Shown: positions 1 through 5,352 of the stretch, in pieces | Numbering within the stretch: the stretch's first letter is position 1 | Layout: every line of letters starts with the position of its first letter | DNA from: JBKJTP01 sp046590195 | GTDB taxonomy: Bacteria > Bacteroidota > Ignavibacteria > Palsa-1295 | Direction: 5' to 3' | Assembly (NCBI GenBank): GCA_046590195.1 | Contig: JBKJTP010000171.1 | Location: forward strand, 1 to 5,930 | DNA: 5,930 nt | Position numbers and translations under genes: made by a program | The notes under the pieces: generated by a model | What the model saw: the letters and a program-made list of their open reading frames with translations, nothing else | The model's database searches: none | What the model was told of the DNA's origin: nothing

Positions 1-1001
1 AGCGTGTTGCGGATGCCATCATTCACATTCACTTCCTGCTTATCTTGTATCTGATCGAGGCGGGTGTAGGTCTTGACCGATCCCACCAGCGATGAGATGC
101 GGCGCGCGGCCTCTTCGATCTCCATCACACTGCGAGAGGAGTTGAGCGCGAGCCGCACCCACTCGGTCACAGCGTGACACGCCTCGTCCGTCACCTGCGA
201 TGCGAGAGGTTGAAGATCGACGAGCGTGAATCCGCCATCGACAAAGTCGGATGCGATGTCATCGGCGTCTTGCACCCCGATGTCGGTGAGCCAGCCCGAT
301 AGATCATCTTCTCGTTGCGATCGCTCGAGCGCTGAAAGCGGGCTTGCGCTACGTGTCAAAGCAAGATCTACGGCCTTTGCAACTTCATCGAGAACCCCAC
401 CGGCCAGGCCAGCGCTACTAAGATTCTCTGCGCCCTTGAGCATCGACGCAAGATGTGTGCGCAAAGAGCCAGAGCTACGGACAATGGCGGACGCCGGATT
501 ATTCAGCTCGTGCGCCAATCCTGCCGATAGCTTGCCGAGCGCCATGAGCTTCTCGTTCTGAAAGTGCAGCGAAGTGAATTGCTTGACACGATCGCTGAGT
601 ACATGAACGAGCATCTCTGTCAGATCGGGACACTCGCAGATCATCGGGCGATGTTTGTCCTTATGCAGCGTCAATACTGTCATCGGTTCGATGACCTTGG
701 TCGTCACCGGTGATTCTTTCATCCGCGAAAAGGGCAGGCGACCAGTGATCGTGTCATTCCCGATGATCATCAGCTCGATCTGCTGATTGTTCTGGATCTT
801 GTAAGCACGCATCTTGCCATCGAGGATGATCATCATCTGCTCGATAGTGTGGCCAACCATGAAGACAGTACCGGATGTGTACTCCACCAGTTCTCCTTCA
901 CGCACCAGCCATTCCAGTTGAGGCCGCGGGATACCCTGCATAAGGGTGTGGTGTTCGAGCTTTTCTAGGACGTTAAGCATGTGCGAGTTGAGGTCGATCA
1001 T
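1..1001 (-). CDS. Sensor histidine kinase with N-terminal cyclic-nucleotide-binding-like domain (C-terminal part off window)
   Basis: This reads without a stop from an ATG at 1001 to the left edge, giving 333 full codons. Residues about 15-125 resemble a CRP-like cyclic-nucleotide-binding beta-barrel (KMRAYKIQNNQQIELMIIG, then TGRLPFSRM). Residues about 148-175 carry the histidine-kinase H-box, ALGKLSAGLAHELNNPAS, with the expected phospho-accepting histidine at His164. A long helical stretch of about 130 residues follows, and then TYTRLDQ...VNVNDGIRNT, which in this family leads into the ATPase domain; that domain lies outside the window. No transmembrane segment is seen, so a cytoplasmic kinase is likely. 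The arginine-containing phosphate-binding motif of true cAMP binders is absent, so the ligand is unknown. GGGGAG stands only one base before the ATG, closer than usual; in-frame TTG at 1010 is an alternative start. The tmRNA gene lies upstream on the same strand but is separated by a terminator. Confidence 0.88.
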   Translation of the reverse strand, partial: MIDLNSHMLNVLEKLEHHTLMQGIPRPQLEWLVREGELVEYTSGTVFMVGHTIEQMMIILDGKMRAYKIQNNQQIELMIIGNDTITGRLPFSRMKESPVTTKVIEPMTVLTLHKDKHRPMICECPDLTEMLVHVLSDRVKQFTSLHFQNEKLMALGKLSAGLAHELNNPASAIVRSSGSLRTHLASMLKGAENLSSAGLAGGVLDEVAKAVDLALTRSASPLSALERSQREDDLSGWLTDIGVQDADDIASDFVDGGFTLVDLQPLASQVTDEACHAVTEWVRLALNSSRSVMEIEEAARRISSLVGSVKTYTRLDQIQDKQEVNVNDGIRNT

Positions 1002-1045
1002 TCTCCCCAAAATTACGCATAAATCCCGCCGCAAGTCTACAACGG

Positions 1046-1088
1046 AAAAGACCCTCGAGTTGATGATCGATCATCTTCTCGCGGGTCT
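1046..1088 (-). terminator. Intrinsic terminator downstream of tmRNA
   Basis: Read on the minus strand, AGACCC (1088-1083) pairs with GGGTCT (1054-1049). An inner CGAG/CTCG pairing and a perfect palindrome, GATGATCGATCATC (1062-1075), fill the middle. The stem is followed by a short T run (TTT after the final T of the stem). It begins 14 bases beyond the tmRNA 3' end and ends before the kinase start, so it most likely ends the ssrA transcript and leaves the kinase needing its own promoter. The T run is short, so termination may be partial. Confidence 0.62.
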
Positions 1089-1378
1089 CTATGCTCCTAA
1101 GTGGAGGTGAGGGGAGTCGAACCCCTGTCCGAAAAGCTCAACCGAACGTCACTACGCACATAGTCACTTGTGTCTTCTTTACTTCAACACGAGGCGAACG
1201 GCAAGTCACCCCCTACCCCGCATGAAGACCCCTCCTGATACTCCCACCAAAGCGAGCGATCTTCTCTGGTGAAAGGGTTAGTCATTTTGTCTACACCTCA
1301 CACATGAACTCCCATGCAAGCATGTTCACTCATGATACAAGAATCCGCCTTACCAAGGACTCTTTGAGATGGGCACCC

Positions 1379-1396
1379 CACCACCCAAAGGTGGTG
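1379..1396 (-). other. 7-bp hairpin in tmRNA pseudoknot region
   Basis: CACCACC and GGTGGTG form a perfect 7-bp stem with a four-base loop (TTTG on the RNA strand). It lies in the part of the tmRNA between helix 5 and the T-arm, where the later pseudoknots are expected. Whether it is part of PK2 was not worked out. Confidence 0.55.
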
Positions 1397-1416
1397 TAGC
1401 AGCATCGACTTTAAAT

Positions 1417-1432
1417 GGACGATTGCTCGTCC
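1417..1432 (-). other. GNRA-capped hairpin in tmRNA (after tag)
   Basis: On the minus strand, GGACGA-GCAA-TCGTCC forms a perfect 6-bp stem with a GNRA tetraloop. It sits on an outer 6-bp stem, CTTTAA with TTAAAG, just after the tag stop codon. This is where helix 5 lies in other tmRNAs. Confidence 0.7.
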
Positions 1433-1445
1433 GGCTTAAAGGAGC

Positions 1446-1478
1446 TTAGGCAGCCATTGCGTAACTGTAATCGTTTGC
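1446..1478 (-). other. tmRNA tag-peptide reading frame (ANDYSYAMAA)
   Basis: The resume codon GCA is at 1478-1476 and the frame runs to TAA at 1448-1446, encoding ANDYSYAMAA. With the alanine carried by tmRNA itself, the added tag would be AANDYSYAMAA. The ending AMAA with a preceding tyrosine is a typical ClpXP-type degron, compared with ANDENYALAA in E. coli. From memory, it differs by one residue from the Chlorobium tepidum tag ADDYSYAMAA. Confidence 0.93.
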
Positions 1479-1516
1479 AATTATTGTTTACCGACATTTT
1501 GAGTCAGAATCTTATT

Positions 1517-1532
1517 GCATGATTGCTCATGC
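1517..1532 (-). other. GNRA-capped hairpin inserted within PK1 region of tmRNA
   Basis: On the minus strand, GCATGA-GCAA-TCATGC forms a 6-bp stem with a GNRA tetraloop. An outer stem TCTTA (1539-1535) with TAAGA (1514-1510) extends it. The whole unit lies between the two arms of the presumed PK1 stem, making that region 68 nt rather than the roughly 30 nt of E. coli PK1. Confidence 0.65.
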
Positions 1533-1622
1533 GCTAAGACTCACGAGCGCTGTCGGTCTCACTCGGTGCGCGACGTCGCGATCGACCACTTCCCGTCGAA
1601 ACCGGTGCACCCCCAGTTTCTT

Positions 1623-1638
1623 GGATGATCGCTCATCC
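1623..1638 (-). other. GNRA-capped hairpin just upstream of mature tmRNA 5' end
   Basis: GGATGA-GCGA-TCATCC on the minus strand forms a perfect 6-bp stem with a GNRA loop, ending eight bases before the mature tmRNA 5' end at 1614. If transcription starts upstream, it lies in the leader that RNase P would remove. Its sequence is clearly related to the hairpins at 1417-1432 and 1517-1532. Confidence 0.5.
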
Positions 1639-1671
1639 GGGTACGCAGTCATTGCGTCTCAGGTTAAACGT

Positions 1672-1701
1672 AGATTAGGGGTAGGTGTTCCGGACTTTCA
1701 A
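1672..1701 (-). promoter_or_regulatory. Possible sigma-70-like promoter for ssrA
   Basis: TTGAAA (1701-1696, five of six bases of the -35 consensus) is separated by 18 bases from TAATCT (1677-1672), which keeps the most conserved T, A and final T of the -10 box. A start near 1665 would leave a leader of about 50 nt before the mature tmRNA end. The match is modest and group-specific sigma factors may differ. Confidence 0.3.
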
Positions 1702-1737
1702 AGAGAAGCCCGCGGATGAGTGTGGATTAACCCGGTT

Positions 1738-2622
1738 CTACGCTTCCTTATCCGTAATTGCCAGATACACGCCACCAAGCACCAATGCGGCGCCGATGAG
1801 CGTGTGGAAATGAAGCTGTTCCTCCAGGATGATCCAGCCGAGTGCGATCGCGACGACGGGCGTGATGAGCGTGATCATCGACATCGTCACTGCTGATGCG
1901 CGTTGCAGGAGATGATAGTAGCCGCTGAAGGTGATGACCGTACCGAAGACAGCAAGATAGGCGATCGTGCCCCAGTGCTCCCAGCGCCATTGAAGCTCCG
2001 AGAGATCGCTAGTGAGCAACGTGCCGATCGTGAGTATCACAAAGCCGACGCTGATCGAGATCGCGTTCAGCGCAGCGGGATTCACTTGCTTCGCGTAGTT
2101 CTTTGTCACGACCAGGCTGCCTGCGCTAACAAATGGCGCAACCAGCGTCAGCGCCATCCATCCGAGTGTTGCGTTTGGGATCGAGCCAACATCGGGAAGG
2201 AAGATCACGGCGATACCGACGATGCCGAGGATGACTCCGCCGAGTTTATGCAGCGAGAGCTTGTCACCACCAAAGATCCAGTGGGAAAGCATGATCGTCC
2301 AGAGCGGCATGGTGCCGAAGATGACCGCGGCAACGCCCGAAGGCACATACTGCGAGGCCCAATAGACGATCGAGAATGAGATACCCGAACCGAGGAAGCC
2401 ATTGAGCAGCACTGCGCGCCACTCGTTCTTCGTTTGCGGTAACGGGACGCGCCGGACGATCACCCATGTCCAGAGTATCGCCATCGCGATGAGGAAGCGG
2501 ATGGCCGCGCCGAGGAATGGCGGAAGTCCGGCATCGGAGCCGATACGGATCACGATCCAGGTCGAGCCCCAGATCAGACAGAGCAGTATATAAAGCGGTA
2601 AAAACTTGCGAGCGAGCGACAT
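1738..2622 (-). CDS. EamA/DMT-superfamily membrane transporter (RhaT/YdcZ-type permease)
   Basis: The 294-residue product starts at the ATG at 2622 (MSLARKFLPLY). It has the length and about ten hydrophobic helices of the drug/metabolite transporter superfamily, made of two tandem EamA repeats (about residues 8-142 and 153-290). Family hallmarks are LIWGSTWIVIRIG in helix 1 and the C-terminal LGWIILEEQLHFHTLIGAALVLGGVYL. Members export or import small metabolites, often amino acids or nucleosides, through the inner membrane; the substrate cannot be read from sequence. A TTG at 2649 would add nine residues (MFSSAQAHT), but these look unlike a family N-terminus. Neither start has a clear ribosome binding site. 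The gene is transcribed toward ssrA; no strong terminator is visible in the 123 bases between them. It is divergent from the DUF2231 gene. Confidence 0.9.
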   Translation of the reverse strand: MSLARKFLPLYILLCLIWGSTWIVIRIGSDAGLPPFLGAAIRFLIAMAILWTWVIVRRVPLPQTKNEWRAVLLNGFLGSGISFSIVYWASQYVPSGVAAVIFGTMPLWTIMLSHWIFGGDKLSLHKLGGVILGIVGIAVIFLPDVGSIPNATLGWMALTLVAPFVSAGSLVVTKNYAKQVNPAALNAISISVGFVILTIGTLLTSDLSELQWRWEHWGTIAYLAVFGTVITFSGYYHLLQRASAVTMSMITLITPVVAIALGWIILEEQLHFHTLIGAALVLGGVYLAITDKEA

Positions 2623-2789
2623 CGTGTGGGCTTGAGCGGAGCTAAACAAAGATGGCGGCGCAAACCTTCATAGATTTGTAGCAGTCATTTTGTACGTTAA
2701 GCCGTTTTATCGGTGTGCCTTTGAGGCTTTCAGATTACTCGGACGTCACCGCCGATCGTTTCTCATCACGATATCATCTCTCTCCTTGC
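2623..2789. promoter_or_regulatory. Divergent intergenic region between transporter and DUF2231 genes
   Basis: This gap must hold promoters for the transporter (minus) and for the DUF2231/GT-C pair (plus). The only motif I see is TAGATTTG on the plus strand at 2671-2678, an exact match to the TAnnTTTG -7 box described for Bacteroidetes, but no TTTG -33 box stands at the expected distance. No operator-like inverted repeat was noticed. Confidence 0.3.
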
Positions 2790-3368
2790 ATGAGTGACCT
2801 GCATAATATCATCAACCACTTCACGGTGGCGCTGCTCAATCTGGGCATTCTCTTCGAGTTGCTCGGGTATCGGTCGGGCAGCCCGAACATGAAGAGCTTC
2901 GGCTGGATCGCGTTACGGATGAGCCTCGGCTTCGCGGTGCTTTCCATCCTGACGGGCTACGTGACCGAGAACGCCATCCACACGATGGTCGAGGAAGCAA
3001 AGCCAGTGAACGCCTATCACAAGGCTGCGGCGTTCGGAACGGTTGTGTTGCTGGCAGCGAGCGTTCTGACCAGGATCTCAGCAAAAGATAAATTCACCGA
3101 CGCCCTGCGCGGTGCGGCGGTCCGCTCGGTCTATTTCACGCTGCTGATCGTAACTTTCGTGACAAGCTCGATCACTGGCTACCTTGGCATGGAGCTTACA
3201 TATAGCTACGGAGTTAATGTTGAGCCATACGAGCGGATTCTCGAGGCCTTGCCGCCGAAAGTTCAAGCACAACCCGACCAAGCTCCGCAATTGCAGACGC
3301 CGCAAACACCGGTAGACACGTTCTCGCAGATCCCGATCGCACCACCACCGCCAGCCCCGAATCAGTAA
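2790..3368 (+). CDS. DUF2231 family predicted membrane protein
   Basis: The ATG at 2790 gives a 192-residue protein with four hydrophobic helices (about residues 10-27, 37-57, 78-95 and 113-134). The pattern fits DUF2231: a first helix starting with histidines (HNIINHFTVALL, His5 and His10), histidines between helices 2 and 3 (His64, His77), and the family-like ending TGYLGMELTYSYGVNV at residues 129-144. After residue 150 comes a low-complexity tail rich in Pro and Gln, ending in APPPPAPNQ, with no recognised domain. The function of the family is unknown; the histidines near the helix ends would suit metal or heme ligation, which is inference. A GTG at 2715 would add 25 residues that look unlike the family. 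No Shine-Dalgarno sequence is evident. It stands four bases before the GT-C-type gene, suggesting one transcript. Confidence 0.82.
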   Translation: MSDLHNIINHFTVALLNLGILFELLGYRSGSPNMKSFGWIALRMSLGFAVLSILTGYVTENAIHTMVEEAKPVNAYHKAAAFGTVVLLAASVLTRISAKDKFTDALRGAAVRSVYFTLLIVTFVTSSITGYLGMELTYSYGVNVEPYERILEALPPKVQAQPDQAPQLQTPQTPVDTFSQIPIAPPPPAPNQ

Positions 3369-3372
3369 TCAC

Positions 3373-5196
3373 TTGATAGAGACTCCGAACATCATTCCGA
3401 TTTCAACACAGAAGCTCTTGCCAGCCGCGAGTACGCTTGGGCCTACACGCTCGACGCTGGTGAAGATACTTGATATCGTATTTATCCTGCTCGGGCTCGG
3501 GCTGCTGTTCCTCTTCACGACGGTCTACTTGATGCCGTTCCGTCTTGATGACGTACTGCACATGGAGTGGGCGATGAACCGCGAGCTGCTCGATGCATGG
3601 CATCCAGTGCGCGGCGAGATCGTGCGAAGCGTGCGGCCGATGTTCGCGGCGACGATCTGGCTGCTAACTCATTACGCAGGACTCAACGACTATTGGCCGT
3701 GGCACCTGACGCTCGTAGGCTCATTCCTCATCGCGCTAGCCTTTGCCGGACTCACAGCACGATATATCTCGCGCCGTAACTCCGCGCTCTACTTCACGAC
3801 TGTTCTATACTGGCTCGCATTCGCGCCGATCGTCAATGTGCTGTTCTGGTATGGCGATCTGACGTTCACGATCGAGCTGATGTTCGTCTGTTCGGCGTGG
3901 TACTTTGGCCTCAAGGGCTTGCTCGATGGCCGCACAGGTATGTGGATGCTCGGCGTCGTGCTCGGTTCGCTTGCAGTGATGAGCAAGGAGCCTGCAATAC
4001 CGCTTGTGCATGGCGTGTGGCTTGGTGCGATACTCTTTCGGTTGCAGGAGTTCAAGGCGACGTGGCTCGCGATGCCGAAGGCAAAGCAGATACTATTCAT
4101 TGTGCTGTATGCGTTGGTGCTCGGCGTCTCCATCTGGATCATGCTGGCATCGCCAACGAAAGCGAATCGCTTCCTCGATCCCGAAGTCATACCGAGTGAC
4201 GAGTTTCGAGTGCTCATCCAGGACAGGATCGATTACTACTCTTCGATCCTCCTCTCCCCTGCTGCAAGGCTGCTATTGATCACGCCGCTTGTGTTCATGG
4301 TGCTTGAGATCATCACCCGCAGATTCGGCAATGGGCCGGGACAGTTTGTTGCGCGAATCGTGCTTGCTGCCGCATTTGCATTCCTCTTCTTCTATCCGCT
4401 GTGGTTTGCGTTGCTGTTGCTGGTTGCGTGCCTGATCTTCATCGGCTGGAAGCACCCCCACGATGCACGCTCAGCATGGCTTGCGATGCCATTCGTGATC
4501 TGCGTGATCGTCATTGTCGGAGCGCTGCTCATCACGTCGATGCTTGTAAAGACGCAGTTGAACGAGTTGGCACTTACGATACTGGTTGTTGCGGGCTGGG
4601 GTTGGTCGCGTGTGCTGGAAGAGAGCGTCGAGGTGGTTCGCCCGTACATGACGACAGTGCCTGTGAAGGTAGCCACGGCAGTCGGTATCTTCGTCATCGC
4701 CTTTGGCGGCATCATGCTTGGATCATCCAAGATCGCAAAGTACGAGCAGCTCTTGCGTGACGCACAGGGTGTACGTAATAATGCGAACAACGCGATCAAG
4801 TATGCAGCGAAAGCGCTGCCGCAGAACGCTGTGCTGGCAGTGACCGGATACAGCCTGCATGGCATCGACAACTATCACGCGCTGACATCGAAGGACGATC
4901 AGACAAAGCTACAGCAGCAATACACGTTCAATCAGGGGTACAACTACGTATACCTCAATCTGCTGAACAGGCGGGATATCAACGTTGTGTATCTCGAGGA
5001 CTCGCTCATTACGATGCGTGCGCTGGATTCGATGCGCGCACAAGGCAATGGATATCTCTTCCTGCAGACTGCACTCGATAGTGCGCTGTTCCACGGCCTG
5101 GCGATCCCGAACGACTTCCTCAAGAATAAAGATACGCTGATCCAGAAGTTCAACGAAGGCCCGTATCCATCGGAGATCTGGCTCTTAAGATCGTAA
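3373..5196 (+). CDS. Polytopic membrane protein, probable GT-C type glycosyltransferase
   Basis: This is a 607-residue protein with some 11-13 hydrophobic helices over residues 32-451 and a soluble C-terminal domain (about 452-607) without a recognised motif. GT-C glycosyltransferases use lipid-linked sugars and carry acidic residues in the first outward loop. Here FRLDD (Asp59, Asp60) follows helix 1, with HPVRGEIVRSVRP further on. MSKEPAIPL (residues 203-211) matches the KE-containing motif common in PMT/ArnT-like GT-C proteins. A role in glycosylating a protein, lipid or envelope polymer at the periplasmic face is therefore plausible, but acceptor and sugar are unknown. The start is uncertain: TTG at 3373 lies four bases after the DUF2231 stop, GTG at 3460 is possible, and the first ATG (residue 54) would remove helix 1. 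The REP-like hairpin begins two bases past the stop. Confidence 0.72.
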   Translation: MIETPNIIPISTQKLLPAASTLGPTRSTLVKILDIVFILLGLGLLFLFTTVYLMPFRLDDVLHMEWAMNRELLDAWHPVRGEIVRSVRPMFAATIWLLTHYAGLNDYWPWHLTLVGSFLIALAFAGLTARYISRRNSALYFTTVLYWLAFAPIVNVLFWYGDLTFTIELMFVCSAWYFGLKGLLDGRTGMWMLGVVLGSLAVMSKEPAIPLVHGVWLGAILFRLQEFKATWLAMPKAKQILFIVLYALVLGVSIWIMLASPTKANRFLDPEVIPSDEFRVLIQDRIDYYSSILLSPAARLLLITPLVFMVLEIITRRFGNGPGQFVARIVLAAAFAFLFFYPLWFALLLLVACLIFIGWKHPHDARSAWLAMPFVICVIVIVGALLITSMLVKTQLNELALTILVVAGWGWSRVLEESVEVVRPYMTTVPVKVATAVGIFVIAFGGIMLGSSKIAKYEQLLRDAQGVRNNANNAIKYAAKALPQNAVLAVTGYSLHGIDNYHALTSKDDQTKLQQQYTFNQGYNYVYLNLLNRRDINVVYLEDSLITMRALDSMRAQGNGYLFLQTALDSALFHGLAIPNDFLKNKDTLIQKFNEGPYPSEIWLLRS

Positions 5197-5198
5197 AT

Positions 5199-5227
5199 CT
5201 CGTAGAGACGCGCTACAGCGCGTCTCT
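5199..5227 (+). repeat. Left palindromic unit (hairpin after GT-C gene stop)
   Basis: A perfect 10-bp stem (5204-5213 with 5218-5227) and loop TACA begins just after the TAA at 5194-5196. No T run follows, so it is a weak candidate for an intrinsic terminator but could block 3' exonucleases. Confidence 0.8.
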
Positions 5228-5305
5228 GGAATGGTGGCGCGGGACGCGAGCTTTGTCTCCACCTGTGTGCTCGATGTCGAATGCGTCAGTTCAAACAAAC
5301 GCACT

Positions 5306-5334
5306 AGAGACGCGCTGTAGCGCGTCTCTACGAG
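5306..5334 (-). repeat. Right palindromic unit (hairpin after Omp85 gene stop)
   Basis: A perfect 10-bp stem (5306-5315 with 5320-5329) and loop TGTA is the exact reverse complement of the left unit. It stands 18 bases beyond the stop codon of the converging Omp85 gene, so both genes end in the same hairpin read in the same orientation relative to transcription. Confidence 0.8.
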
Positions 5335-5352
5335 GGGGTGGTATTCCTCCCC

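Larger units (their letters stand above)
1102..1614 (-). ncRNA. ssrA: Transfer-messenger RNA (tmRNA), one-piece, unusually long
   Basis: tmRNA rescues ribosomes stalled on broken mRNAs and tags the nascent protein for proteolysis, working with SmpB. The 5' end GGGGGTG (1614-1608), followed by CACCGGTTTCGACGGG, matches the tmRNA 5' signature. It pairs with CACCTCC (1109-1103) to form a 7-bp acceptor stem with one G-T pair. The T-arm is AGGGG-TTCGACT-CCCCT just before the 3' acceptor strand, and TTTCGGACAGGGG is the classic 3' block. The discriminator is A (1102); the next genomic bases are CTT, so CCA is not encoded. A 7-bp stem, ACCGACA (1557-1551) with TGTCGGT (1496-1490), matches the position of pseudoknot PK1, ending 11 bases before the resume codon. 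The gene order is standard, not permuted. At 513 nt it is longer than the 350-420 nt usual for bacteria; the extra length lies in the PK1 region and between tag and T-arm. Confidence 0.95.
5199..5334. repeat. REP/BIME-like composite: two inverted copies of a 29-base palindromic unit
   Basis: The sequence at 5199-5227 recurs as its exact reverse complement at 5306-5334, 78 bases apart. Each unit is itself a hairpin, AGAGACGCGC/GCGCGTCTCT with a four-base loop (TACA in the first, TGTA in the second), flanked on one side by CTCGT or ACGAG. The pair fills the gap between two converging genes. Such units are known as REP/BIME sequences, often mobilised by RAYT transposases, and GTAGAGACGCG-type palindromes are, from memory, dispersed in cyanobacteria and some other phyla. 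It may protect or end both mRNAs. No target-site duplication was established. Confidence 0.8.

Noticed and set aside
226..561. Plus-strand open frame of 111 codons
   Set aside because: It lies wholly antisense to the histidine kinase, covers its H-box region, and has Ser/Arg-rich shadow composition without any domain.
1102..1614. Permuted two-piece tmRNA or an intron inside ssrA
   Set aside because: The order 5' acceptor, PK1, tag, T-arm, 3' acceptor is the standard one, and no splice or intron core signature was seen.
1519..1719. Plus-strand open frame of 66 codons
   Set aside because: It runs antisense across the 5' half of the tmRNA and its promoter region; the RNA explains the sequence.
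1903..2379. Plus-strand open frame of 158 codons opposite the transporter
   Set aside because: Charged, low-sense composition (many Asp, Arg, His) produced by the antisense of a hydrophobic protein; the transporter frame is clearly the real one.
2671..2678. TAGATTTG as a Bacteroidetes-type -7 promoter box
   Set aside because: The box matches, but no TTTG -33 element stands upstream at the right distance, so it is noted only within the intergenic entry.
4392..4871. Minus-strand open frame of 159 codons opposite the GT-C gene
   Set aside because: A Ser/Thr/Pro-rich shadow of the coding strand with no family resemblance.
5199..5334. CRISPR array
   Set aside because: Only two units, in opposite orientation and self-palindromic, with a single spacer of 78 bases; this is not a direct-repeat array.
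5199..5334. Remnant insertion sequence
   Set aside because: The 136 bases contain no transposase fragment, and no flanking target duplication was found.
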